Assembly: GCA_023336765.1 (NCBI GenBank)
Contig: JAMBLL010000298.1
Span: 1 to 11,753, forward strand
Length of the DNA stretch: 11,753 nucleotides
Source: Actinomycetes bacterium
Lineage (GTDB): Bacteria > Actinomycetota > Acidimicrobiia > Spongiisociales > UBA5794
Reading direction: 5' to 3'
The position numbers and the translations under genes were made by a program. Under the pieces are notes generated by a model that made no database searches, was not told where the DNA came from, and saw only the letters and a list, made by a program, of their open reading frames with translations. Shown here piece by piece: positions 1 through 6,952 of the stretch (position 1 is the first letter of the stretch; every line of letters begins with the position of its first letter).

Positions 1-110
1 GTGCCCTCATAGGTCTTTGTAGCGAGCTGCTCCTGAGCCGCCATCATCTGTTGTTGCATCTGCTGGGCCTGCTCCATGAGCTGACGCATATCTTTTGGCA
101 TACGAGACAT
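1..110 (-). CDS. ybaB: YbaB/EbfC family nucleoid-associated protein, N-terminal part (runs off the window)
   Basis: Reading the minus strand from an ATG at 110 to the window edge gives 36 residues beginning MSRMPKDMRQLMEQAQQMQQ and continuing with a Gln/Met-rich helix ending near TKTYEG. This matches the N-terminal helix of YbaB/EbfC proteins, which are small dimeric DNA-binding proteins that coat the nucleoid. In most bacteria the gene lies directly downstream of dnaX and in the same direction, often followed by recR. Here it points away from dnaX, with repeat arrays between them. In-frame ATGs at codons 4 and 8 are alternative starts. No Shine-Dalgarno is visible; the bases just before the ATG are pyrimidine-rich. 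Only the N-terminal third is present, so the assignment rests on the helix pattern and the dnaX neighbourhood. Confidence 0.8.
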   Translation of the reverse strand, partial: MSRMPKDMRQLMEQAQQMQQQMMAAQEQLATKTYEG

Positions 111-123
111 GGAGGAAGCGTAG

Positions 124-158
124 CCGATAACCGTAAACCGATGACCGTAGACCGACAA
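124..158 (+). repeat. Heptamer repeat array A (CCGATAA type, five units)
   Basis: Five uninterrupted 7-base units: CCGATAA, CCGTAAA, CCGATGA, CCGTAGA, CCGACAA. The consensus is CCGWNRA. The array lies 13 bases upstream of the ybaB start and is followed by array B in the opposite orientation after 59 bases. A and the complement of B could pair as an imperfect stem of about 30 bp, with one to three mismatches per heptamer. Confidence 0.9.
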
Positions 159-217
159 GAACGTCAGCTTGCGCCGCCACGTCGCTGAGAAATCGGTTGA
201 CGAGACAAACGAATCCG

Positions 218-252
218 TACGGTTATCGGTTATCGGTTATCGGTCATCGGAG
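218..252 (-). repeat. Heptamer repeat array B (TTATCGG type, inverted to A)
   Basis: Five 7-base units: TACGGTT, ATCGGTT, ATCGGTT, ATCGGTC, ATCGGAG. The reverse complement gives CCGATGA followed by three CCGATAA units, so it is the same family as array A in inverted orientation. Bases 227-250 are identical over 24 nt to 8511-8534 in array D, more than 8 kb away. The left edge is the 8-base palindrome CCGTACGG (215-222), where orientation switches. The array ends 33 bases before the dnaX start codon. Confidence 0.92.
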
Positions 253-260
253 TTCCTGTC

Positions 261-274
261 CGAATACCAAGTAC
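261..274 (-). repeat. Short second-family heptamer pair (GTACTTG GTATTCG)
   Basis: The reverse complement of 261-274 reads as two adjacent 7-base units, GTACTTG and GTATTCG. They resemble the GTACYTG units at 9908-9935. They lie directly beside array B, 11 bases before the dnaX start. Two units alone are weak evidence; the call depends on the similar cluster upstream of the M23 gene. Confidence 0.4.
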
Positions 275-285
275 TCTCCTCCCCA

Positions 286-2070
286 ATGAACTACCAGGCT
301 CTCTACCGAAAATACAGGCCACAGCGTTTCGATGAGGTCGTTGGGCAGGACCACGTCACGGAAACGCTTGCCCGCGAGGTGATCGAAGGCAAGGTCGCCC
401 ATGCCTATCTCTTTTCAGGACCGCGCGGGACGGGGAAGACAACCTCGGCGCGGTTACTCGCAAAGTCCCTGAACTGTCCTGACCGGGCACCTGATGGCGA
501 GCCGTGCAACGTGTGCCCGTCATGCGTCGGGATCACGAACGGGACGTCCCTCGACGTGATCGAACTCGATGCGGCATCGCACAACAAGGTAGAAGATGTC
601 AGGGAGATGCGGGTGAACGTAAGCACGGTTGCAGCTGCCCCGGGTGCACGTCGGGTCTACATCCTCGACGAGGCGCACATGCTGTCACGGGCCGCAAGCA
701 ACGCTCTCCTCAAGACGCTCGAAGAACCGCCCGAGCACGTTGTCTTCATCCTCGCAACGACAGAACCGTACAAACTTCTCGACACGATACGTTCCAGAAC
801 ACAACGGTTCGACTTCCAGCCTGTCTCGACCGAGATACTCATCGACTACCTCGCAAAGATCTCAGACAGCGAAGGCTTCAGCTACGACCATGCAGCACTC
901 GGGGCAGTGACTTCCCACGCAGGAGGATCGGTCCGCGACGCAATGAGCCTGCTCGAGCAGGTCGCCGCCCTGGGCAGTGGGGTTGTCACGAGTGCTGGCG
1001 TCTCGAAGGCGCTCGGAATCGCGGATGCCGACAGCTATGGACGACTCATGGACTCGATTCACGGAGCTGACGCGGCAGGTGCCCTATCCCTCATCGCCGA
1101 GATAGCGTCACAAGGTGCCGACCTCCGCCGGTTCGTGTCCGATGCTGTCGGCTTTCTGCGCGGCGTATTCCTCGCGCAGTACACCGGCAACATCGAGGAG
1201 GTTGCAAACGAGTCACGAGAGACGATCGAACACTGGAAGCGGTATGCATCGGTCATGACCCGCGCCGAAGTGTTGCGGGCGATCGACACGCTCTCGGATG
1301 CGCTCGTACAACTGCGATCGGGACGAGAAGAGCGGCTTGTCGTAGAGGTGGCGGTCATGAAACTGGCGAGACCTGAAATCGTCGAAGACCTTGAGGCTCT
1401 CACTGTCCGCCTCGACCGCGTCGAACGTGAACTGAGGGAGATCAAGCGTGGTACTCCTCCCGTTGCATCCTCGCCCCGATCTGAAGACTCCGGCGAACCC
1501 GACCGGCCGTTCGTGACAACAGCCCCCAGCCCACAGAGACACGAGACCGAACCCAGAGAATCAGGAGCCGAAGAATCGAAAGCTGAGGAACAAGAATCTA
1601 AGGAACCTGAGGCTGAGGAACCTGAGGCCGAACACAAGGATCGAGCGGTTTCACTGACATTCGGCGACTTCGAAAAGGCGTGGCCTGCGATCATGGCGAC
1701 GATCCGCCAAGATGTTGGACCACGACGTCACGCACTCTTGAGGGAGGCACGCCCGGTGGCCGTCGACAACGGCATCGTGCAATTCGAGGTTGCCGCGCAC
1801 ATGCACTTCCATCTTGAGCAACTCAAGGCGGATACGGGTATCGAGCAGGCCATCGTGACAGCTGGAATGGACCACCTTGGCCGACCGATACGCGTTGCGT
1901 TTCGCTCCGCGGACAGCACCGAGGAACATCGGACGGAACAGGTCGAGCGGGCACCCGACAAGGACACCCTGGTCGCTGCCGAAGACGACAGCGCACCCGA
2001 CCCGGCTGCGGTGGTCCTCGACATCCTCGGTGGCGAGATCGTAGCCGACAGCAACGAGACCGCTGAATGA
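286..2070 (+). CDS. dnaX: DNA polymerase III subunit gamma/tau
   Basis: This 594-residue AAA+ clamp-loader subunit opens the sliding clamp and loads it on DNA in the replisome. It begins MNYQALYRKYRPQRFDEVVG, the typical DnaX N-terminus. The reading frame stays open upstream to 169, but that part only translates the repeat array, so 286 is the start. Visible motifs are Walker A GPRGTGKT (45-52), four zinc-binding cysteines (64, 74, 77, 80), Walker B with DEAH (128-131), sensor-1 ATTEP (157-161) and an arginine-finger SRTQRF (170-175). A leucine-rich coil precedes an acidic Glu/Ala/Pro/Ser linker (about 388-454). A conserved tau-type C-terminal domain follows. No slippery A-tract for programmed frameshifting was noticed. 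No Shine-Dalgarno precedes the start, only CTCTCCTCC. The stop overlaps the next gene (ATGA). Confidence 0.96.
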   Translation: MNYQALYRKYRPQRFDEVVGQDHVTETLAREVIEGKVAHAYLFSGPRGTGKTTSARLLAKSLNCPDRAPDGEPCNVCPSCVGITNGTSLDVIELDAASHNKVEDVREMRVNVSTVAAAPGARRVYILDEAHMLSRAASNALLKTLEEPPEHVVFILATTEPYKLLDTIRSRTQRFDFQPVSTEILIDYLAKISDSEGFSYDHAALGAVTSHAGGSVRDAMSLLEQVAALGSGVVTSAGVSKALGIADADSYGRLMDSIHGADAAGALSLIAEIASQGADLRRFVSDAVGFLRGVFLAQYTGNIEEVANESRETIEHWKRYASVMTRAEVLRAIDTLSDALVQLRSGREERLVVEVAVMKLARPEIVEDLEALTVRLDRVERELREIKRGTPPVASSPRSEDSGEPDRPFVTTAPSPQRHETEPRESGAEESKAEEQESKEPEAEEPEAEHKDRAVSLTFGDFEKAWPAIMATIRQDVGPRRHALLREARPVAVDNGIVQFEVAAHMHFHLEQLKADTGIEQAIVTAGMDHLGRPIRVAFRSADSTEEHRTEQVERAPDKDTLVAAEDDSAPDPAAVVLDILGGEIVADSNETAE

Positions 2071-2618
2071 CGCTCCGTCTCGGAATCGACCTCGATGGCG
2101 TTGTTGCGGACTTCAACACGGGATGGATGACCCGGTACAACGCTGAACAAGGAACCCACCTCACACCCGATCAGGTCACGGACTGGGGTGCGATGATCCC
2201 CCTGACACATTTCTCGTCGATGACCGACTTCTGGCGCTGGGCGCGCAACGACGACGGCCCCGGGCTCTTCAGGCACCTTCCCATGCTCCCCGGCGCTCAC
2301 AGCACGCTCAAACGACTGTCCAAACACCATCAGATCGTGATCATCACAACCAAACCTCGCTGGGCGAACGCCGAGACGTTCTCATGGATCGGGGACAACG
2401 CGATCCCGACGCGTGAGGTTCACATCATCGGGCGAAAGTGGCTCATCGACTGCGACATCTACCTCGATGACGGACCGCACAACCTCGAGGCCCTCGTTAC
2501 CCATCGACCCGACAGCGTCGTCTGTCGATTCGTCCAACCATGGAACTACCCGATCCCCGGAGTTGTCGATATCGACAGTTGGGAGACATTCGAATACCTC
2601 GTCGACCGACACCTTTGA
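2067..2618 (+). CDS. HAD-family 5'(3')-deoxyribonucleotidase (NT5C-like)
   Basis: A 183-residue protein with the HAD phosphatase signature DLDGVVAD. D8 is the expected nucleophile and D10 the acid/base. Motif II appears as ITTKP near residue 95, motif III as K124, and motif IV as LDDGP with D134 and D135. The spacing and the overall NT5C-like pattern suggest removal of phosphate from (deoxy)nucleoside monophosphates in the cytoplasm. The start is fixed by the ATGA overlap with dnaX, which implies translational coupling. The pairing with a replication gene and the dgt gene downstream suggest a role in the nucleotide pool, but substrate is not readable from sequence. Alternative: an uncharacterised HAD phosphatase of the YqfW-like branch. 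Confidence 0.8.
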   Translation: MTLRLGIDLDGVVADFNTGWMTRYNAEQGTHLTPDQVTDWGAMIPLTHFSSMTDFWRWARNDDGPGLFRHLPMLPGAHSTLKRLSKHHQIVIITTKPRWANAETFSWIGDNAIPTREVHIIGRKWLIDCDIYLDDGPHNLEALVTHRPDSVVCRFVQPWNYPIPGVVDIDSWETFEYLVDRHL

Positions 2619-2644
2619 GACTGGGTCAGGAATCACCGAGGAGG

Positions 2645-2650
2645 TAGAAT
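2645..2650 (+). promoter_or_regulatory. Possible -10 element for the phn operon
   Basis: TAGAAT fits the TAnnnT form of actinobacterial -10 boxes and lies about 50 bases before the phnD start. No convincing -35 stands at 16-18 bases upstream, so this is tentative. A transcript starting about 7 bases downstream would begin almost directly at the leader hairpin. Confidence 0.3.
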
Positions 2651-2661
2651 AGCTTCGGGTT

Positions 2662-2683
2662 GGGGAACCACACAGGTTTCCCC
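2662..2683 (+). promoter_or_regulatory. Hairpin in the phnD leader
   Basis: GGGGAACC (2662-2669), a 5-base loop ACACA, and GGTTTCCCC (2675-2683) form an 8-bp stem with one bulged T. It ends only three bases before the purine-rich AGAGGGAGAAG ribosome-binding region. There is no T-tract, so it is not a standard terminator. It could protect the 5' end or modulate access to the ribosome-binding site. Confidence 0.5.
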
Positions 2684-2700
2684 TCAGAGGGAGAAGACAA

Positions 2701-3870
2701 ATGCGAAGGCGAAATCTCGTCTTGATGTTGGTGGCATTCACGCTGGTTCTCGCTGCGTGTGCGTCAACAGGATCAGATGATTCAACAACGACAACCGCAG
2801 CACAAGCCGCGGCAACCACCCAGGCACCGGACACCGGTGGCGACACCGCCACAACGACGGCAGCACCGGCAGCCACAACAACAACGGCTCCAGATCCGAC
2901 GGCTGACTGGCCTGAGGAGATTCTCTTCGGGTTCATCCCATCGGAGAAGCAGGAGAAACTCGCTGACACGGTCCAGCCATATATGGACTACCTCACAGAG
3001 GAACTCGGCATCACCTTTGAGGACGTCATCACAGCCGACTACAACGGTCTTGTTGTCGCCATGGGTGCTGGCAACGCCGACCTCGGGGCATTCGGCCCGT
3101 TCGGCTACATTCAGGCTCAGGAACAGTATCCGGGAATCACTGTGCTGATCCAGTCGATCCGATTCGGATCCGACCTTTACCACGGCCAGTGGTTCACGAA
3201 CGATGCATCTATCTGTGAGGACGAGCCGGTCGTCGGTGCGTACGAATGGGTCGATGGTGTTCCAACGATCTTGGATCCGACGGATGTCTCAGCTCTTCAG
3301 GTGGGCTGGGCATACAACGACGGAGTGCTTGGACCAGAGACACTCGACGACGGCACTGAAGTAACACAGGGACTCGTCTGCACCGCACCGCTTGAAGCTG
3401 TGGTTGGCAAGTCCATTGCGTTCACGAGTGCCACTTCGACTTCTGGCGGCGTGTTCCCTCAGCTCCAACTCTTCAATCTCGGTATCGATATCGAAGAAGA
3501 CCTGGAGTACTCGTATCTGACATCGCATGATGCCACCGTCGCTGCGGTCTACAACGGCGACTTCGACATCGGCCTCAGCTTCGACGATGCCCGTCGCACG
3601 CTCCGCAAGGAGAAGACGGATGTCGGTGAGAAGGTCATCGTCTTCAACATCACAGATGACATCCCCAACGATGTCGTCGCCGTACGTGAAGGGTTGCCAG
3701 AGTCCCTCCAATTGGCGATTTTCGAGGCAACGAAGGCGTATCTCGACACTGAGGAGGGCGAAGCCGTCTTCGACGAGATCTACGGCTGGACCGACATACG
3801 GCTCGCACGCGACGAGGACTTCGACGTCGTCAGAGAAGCAGCCGTGAAACTCGGCGTAGCAGAAGAATAG
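2701..3870 (+). CDS. phnD: Phosphonate/phosphite ABC transporter substrate-binding lipoprotein
   Basis: This 389-residue lipoprotein is the periplasmic-side receptor of the phn importer. It has a short basic N-terminus, a hydrophobic segment and the lipobox LAAC with lipidated Cys at 20. A Thr/Ala/Pro-rich tether of about 50 residues follows, as in other actinobacterial lipoproteins. The PhnD domain starts near 72 (EEILFGFIPSEK). It contains ADLGAFGPFGY (127-136), the Ser/Thr-rich phosphonate-binding segment TSATSTSGG (242-250), and a conserved SHDATVAAVYNGDFD stretch with H276. Two cysteines (172, 227) bracket a segment that seems longer than in shorter PhnD proteins; they could form a disulfide. 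Start: GAGGGAG lies 7 bases before the ATG. Phosphonate, phosphite and phosphate receptors of this family cannot be separated by eye. No C-P lyase or phosphite dehydrogenase gene is in the window. Confidence 0.9.
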   Translation: MRRRNLVLMLVAFTLVLAACASTGSDDSTTTTAAQAAATTQAPDTGGDTATTTAAPAATTTTAPDPTADWPEEILFGFIPSEKQEKLADTVQPYMDYLTEELGITFEDVITADYNGLVVAMGAGNADLGAFGPFGYIQAQEQYPGITVLIQSIRFGSDLYHGQWFTNDASICEDEPVVGAYEWVDGVPTILDPTDVSALQVGWAYNDGVLGPETLDDGTEVTQGLVCTAPLEAVVGKSIAFTSATSTSGGVFPQLQLFNLGIDIEEDLEYSYLTSHDATVAAVYNGDFDIGLSFDDARRTLRKEKTDVGEKVIVFNITDDIPNDVVAVREGLPESLQLAIFEATKAYLDTEEGEAVFDEIYGWTDIRLARDEDFDVVREAAVKLGVAEE

Positions 3871-3877
3871 GAACGAC

Positions 3878-3911
3878 GGACGGGGGCCGGTGTCCGCACC
3901 GGCTCCCGTTC
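3878..3911 (+). promoter_or_regulatory. Strong intercistronic hairpin between phnD and phnC
   Basis: Bases 3878-3892 pair with 3897-3911 over 15 bp. The core is GCCGGTG/CACCGGC, with two G-U pairs in the stem and a TCCG loop resembling a UNCG tetraloop. It starts 7 bases after the phnD stop and ends 13 bases before phnC. No T-run follows. By analogy with other binding-protein operons, it could stabilise phnD mRNA or partly stop transcription, giving more receptor than transporter. That role is inferred. Confidence 0.7.
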
Positions 3912-3924
3912 ATCCATCCGACTC

Positions 3925-4695
3925 ATGGGCATCATTGATTTCACAGATACTTCTGTCACATACCCGGGAGGGCTCGTCGCTCTCAAGGACGTCACCCTGA
4001 GCATCGAGAAGGGCGAGTTCGTCGTGATCGTTGGACTCTCTGGCGCAGGAAAATCTACGATGCTCAGAGCAGTCAACGGCCTCGTTCCGGTGTCAGGATC
4101 TGTGGTGGTCGATGGAAGGGAAGTAGTCGGAGCCTCGCGATCCGAGCTGAGGGCGATCCGAGCTGATGTCGGGATGATCTTCCAGACCTTCAATCTCGTT
4201 AACCGGTCTCTTGTCATCAACAATGCCCTGATGGGACGACTCTCACAAGTGCCGAGATGGCGTAGTTTCCTGGGCCTGTGGCCGTCTCAGGACAAGGAGA
4301 TCGCGCTTCAGTCCCTTGAGCGTGTCGACATCGTTGAGAAGGCGTATGTGCGCGCTTCGGACCTTTCTGGTGGTCAGCAACAGCGGGTCGGAATCGCTCG
4401 GGCACTGGCCCAGGAGCCCAACATCATCCTTGCGGACGAACCGGTGGCCTCGCTCGACCCTGTGACTTCGCATCTTGTCATGCGCGATCTCCAACGTATC
4501 AACGAGGAACTCGGCATCACGACGTTGATCAACCTGCACTTCCTCGATCTGGCCAGACAATACGGGAAACGCCTCATCGGACTCAACGACGGTCGAGTTG
4601 TCTTCGATGGCGACATCGCAGACGTTAACGACGACGTATTCCGCGGCATCTACGGTCGCGCCATAACGCCGGACGACCTCGTCGACAAGACGTGA
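3925..4695 (+). CDS. phnC: Phosphonate/phosphite ABC transporter ATP-binding protein
   Basis: A 256-residue ABC ATPase that would power the PhnE permeases from the cytoplasmic face. All core motifs are intact: Walker A GLSGAGKST (37-45), Q-loop Gln87 in FQTFNLVNR, signature LSGGQ (147-151), Walker B ILADEP with D171 and E172, D-loop SLDP, and H-loop His205 in INLHFLDLA. The INLH and FQTFNLV context is typical of the PhnC subgroup. The ATG follows the intercistronic hairpin, with no visible Shine-Dalgarno. The stop TGA overlaps the GTG start of phnE1, so the two are likely translationally coupled. Confidence 0.93.
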   Translation: MGIIDFTDTSVTYPGGLVALKDVTLSIEKGEFVVIVGLSGAGKSTMLRAVNGLVPVSGSVVVDGREVVGASRSELRAIRADVGMIFQTFNLVNRSLVINNALMGRLSQVPRWRSFLGLWPSQDKEIALQSLERVDIVEKAYVRASDLSGGQQQRVGIARALAQEPNIILADEPVASLDPVTSHLVMRDLQRINEELGITTLINLHFLDLARQYGKRLIGLNDGRVVFDGDIADVNDDVFRGIYGRAITPDDLVDKT

Positions 4696-6050
4696 CACTC
4701 CTCGCCCCAGAGACCCAGACCCGGCCGGTCGAGCCACCCCGAGCAGCCACGTACCTGCTCCCCCTCTTCGTAGGTATCGCTGCCACTGGACTCATCGGGT
4801 TCTCGGGGCCGATCGGTCCGATTTGGGGTACTCTCGTCGGACTCGTCACGTTCGGCGTGTTCGCTTGGGCTGGCGTAACGAGGCACTGGATCGACGCGAT
4901 CATCCTCGTTGTTGGTGGGATATTGGGACTCTCCTTCTTCAATGGCGTGATCGCTGCCCGAACTGGTCCCATCGACTTCAAGCTCGCCCTCCTCGCGGCC
5001 GTCGGCTGGGCCGTGTACGGAGCCGCCACCGGGTTCGTGGTCTACCGCCATCGGCTCGAGTACCGACCGAGCATCATCGGCCTCCAGGCTCTTTCGTGGG
5101 GCGGCGGTGCAACCATTGCCCTCTTTACGGCAACCGCAATGGGTGTCCTCGCTCCACTGAACGCGCGGCAGATCAGTGCCGGAGAGATCCAGGAGCTGAC
5201 TATCGGACTGTTCGTGGTCACAAGCCTCGCAGCTGCGGCAATCGGTCTTGGCGCCAATCTGTCGTTCGCCACCAAACTCATCTCGCTGTTCGCCGGCGGC
5301 GTCGTTCTGGTTCTCACGGTGATGGCATACAACGAGATCCAGTTCTCGACTGCGGCGATCGCGACACAACTCGGCCGTATCGGTGAGATAGCTGACGATT
5401 TCTGGCCACCGGTTTGGAAGTGGCCCAAAAGCCTCGGTCAACCTGACACATTCAACATCGTTCGACCGTTTATCGAAACGTTCCAGATCGCCATTGTCGG
5501 GGCGACCATCGGGAATATCCTCGCACTTCCTCTTGCGTTCTACGCGTCACGAATGACAGCACCGTCGAACGTTGCCTATCGCATCGCAAAGGGAATTCTC
5601 AACGTGGTTCGTACGATCCCCGACCTCGTGTGGGGCATCTTCTTCGCCACAGCGGTTGGGTTCGGCAATCCCTTCGCCGGAGCGCTGGCGATGATCATGT
5701 TCTCGATGTCGATCATGGCCAAGCTTCTCTCCGAAACGGTCGACGCAATCGACATCGGCCCGCTCGAAGCTGGCCGAGCTTCGGGCGCATCACACTCCGA
5801 GGTCATCCAGTACGCAGCGTTTCCACAGGTACGACCAAACTACGTTGCGTATGCCCTCTACATCTTCGAGTTGAACATACGCGCCTCCGTCGTGATCGGT
5901 TTCGTTGGCGCTGGGGGTATCGGTCGCCTTCTCAATGAACGCCGAAACTTCTTCCAGTGGGATCAGGTCATGGCAATAGTCATCGTGATATTCGTTTCTG
6001 TCCTCCTGATCGAGTGGCTCTCGATCTGGGCGAGAAGGAAGCTCGTATGA
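4692..6050 (+). CDS. phnE: Phosphonate/phosphite ABC transporter permease with extended N-terminal membrane region
   Basis: A 452-residue permease, much longer than the usual 250-290 residues for PhnE. The C-terminal part (about 255-450) is a normal binding-protein-dependent transport domain. It has FIETFQIAIVGATIGN, the EAA loop EAGRASGASHSEVIQYAAFP (359-378), and NIRASVVIGFVGAGGIG near 395-411. The segment at 195-216 matches the first helix of ordinary PhnE. Before it lie about six further hydrophobic segments (near 21-38, 44-62, 67-88, 97-118, 128-153, 167-190) that ordinary PhnE lacks. The start is GTG at 4692, overlapping the phnC stop. The stop overlaps the ATG of the second permease (ATGA). 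The role of the added membrane part is unknown; it may arise from a fusion. Confidence 0.9.
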   Translation: MTLLAPETQTRPVEPPRAATYLLPLFVGIAATGLIGFSGPIGPIWGTLVGLVTFGVFAWAGVTRHWIDAIILVVGGILGLSFFNGVIAARTGPIDFKLALLAAVGWAVYGAATGFVVYRHRLEYRPSIIGLQALSWGGGATIALFTATAMGVLAPLNARQISAGEIQELTIGLFVVTSLAAAAIGLGANLSFATKLISLFAGGVVLVLTVMAYNEIQFSTAAIATQLGRIGEIADDFWPPVWKWPKSLGQPDTFNIVRPFIETFQIAIVGATIGNILALPLAFYASRMTAPSNVAYRIAKGILNVVRTIPDLVWGIFFATAVGFGNPFAGALAMIMFSMSIMAKLLSETVDAIDIGPLEAGRASGASHSEVIQYAAFPQVRPNYVAYALYIFELNIRASVVIGFVGAGGIGRLLNERRNFFQWDQVMAIVIVIFVSVLLIEWLSIWARRKLV

Positions 6051-6952
6051 CCGTCCCCGACCTCTCACCTGAAGAACAGATGGCGCAATTGCGACCAAAG
6101 GAACCGATCGGTCCGCGTGTCACTCGATGGATCGTGACGATCGTGGTCATCGTGCCGTTCATCTGGGCGGTGATCGGACTCGAGATCTCCCCGGAAAAAC
6201 TCTGGCGAGCACCGGCTGAGATCTGGGTGCTTCTCACAGGGATGTTCCCACCCGACTTCGAGGACAGCGGTCGCATCATGGCCAAACTCCTGGAATCGAT
6301 CTACATTGCGTGGATCGGAACGATGATGGGCGCCGTTTTCTCATTCCCACTCAGTTTCATGGCTGCAACCAATGTGGCGCCACGTTGGATGGCGATTCCC
6401 ACGAGGGCGGCACTGAGTGCCATACGAGCGTTCCCTGAGTTGATCCTCGCCATCATCCTCATCGTCCCCTTCGGCCTGGGTCCATTCACCGGTGCCCTGG
6501 CGATCGGTCTTCACTCCATCGGCACACTCGGCAAGTTATCGTCAGAGGTCATCGAGGGTGTCGACGAAGGGCCAATCGAGGCCATCAGCTCGGCAGGGGG
6601 AACACTCATGGAACAGATGCGGTTCGGCATCGTCCCCCAAGCCATGCCGACAATCGTCTCGTACTGGTTGTACAGGTTCGAGATCAACATCCGCGCCTCG
6701 GCCGTACTCGGCCTCGTTGGTGCAGGCGGCATCGGTGCAGAGATTGTCGGCAGGTTGTCCTTCCGTGCTGACTGGCCAAAGGCGGGAGCAGCATTGCTCG
6801 CCACCATTGCGGTTGTCCTGATCGTCGATGCGGTCTCATCTTCGATACGGCGAAGGATCATCACTGGCCAGCCATCAACCAGCATGCTGTCCAAGGGCAT
6901 GATCGCCATAACAGGCGCCAGCAGGCCCCCAAGCACCGAACTCGAGACCTGA
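6047..6952 (+). CDS. phnE: Second phosphonate/phosphite ABC transporter permease
   Basis: A 301-residue permease of normal PhnE size and probable partner of the longer permease in a heterodimeric channel. A first helix at about 27-45 is followed by a periplasmic stretch with FPPDFEDSG. The core transport domain then runs to about 265. The EAA loop is EAISSAGGTLMEQMRFGIVP (178-197), and NIRASAVLGLVGAGGIGAEI follows at 214-233. The frame is open upstream to 5957, but the ATG at 6047 overlaps the previous stop as ATGA and begins a normal hydrophilic N-terminus, so it was chosen. A hydrophilic tail of about 35 residues follows the last helix. The stop TGA overlaps the dgt ATG (TGATG). Confidence 0.92.
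   Translation: MTVPDLSPEEQMAQLRPKEPIGPRVTRWIVTIVVIVPFIWAVIGLEISPEKLWRAPAEIWVLLTGMFPPDFEDSGRIMAKLLESIYIAWIGTMMGAVFSFPLSFMAATNVAPRWMAIPTRAALSAIRAFPELILAIILIVPFGLGPFTGALAIGLHSIGTLGKLSSEVIEGVDEGPIEAISSAGGTLMEQMRFGIVPQAMPTIVSYWLYRFEINIRASAVLGLVGAGGIGAEIVGRLSFRADWPKAGAALLATIAVVLIVDAVSSSIRRRIITGQPSTSMLSKGMIAITGASRPPSTELET

Noticed and set aside
169..285. Longer dnaX start at 169 adding 39 residues
   Set aside because: The added residues are a translation of heptamer array B and its flank, and residue 40 begins the conserved MNYQALYRKYRP start of DnaX.
818..843. Loss of Cys in the DnaX SRC motif (SRTQRF here) as a defect
   Set aside because: The arginine is kept, and SRT is common in actinobacterial DnaX.
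1560..1640. Glu/Ala/Pro repeats in dnaX as an inserted repeat element
   Set aside because: Acidic low-complexity linkers between the AAA+ core and the C-terminal domain are normal for gamma/tau proteins; the frame is intact.
1059..1694. Minus-strand frame of 211 codons opposite dnaX
   Set aside because: Ser/Arg-rich shadow of the dnaX coding strand with no domain pattern.
4650..5441. Minus-strand frame of 263 codons opposite phnE1
   Set aside because: Charged, Asp/Glu/Ser-rich composition with no recognisable motif; antisense to a well-supported permease.
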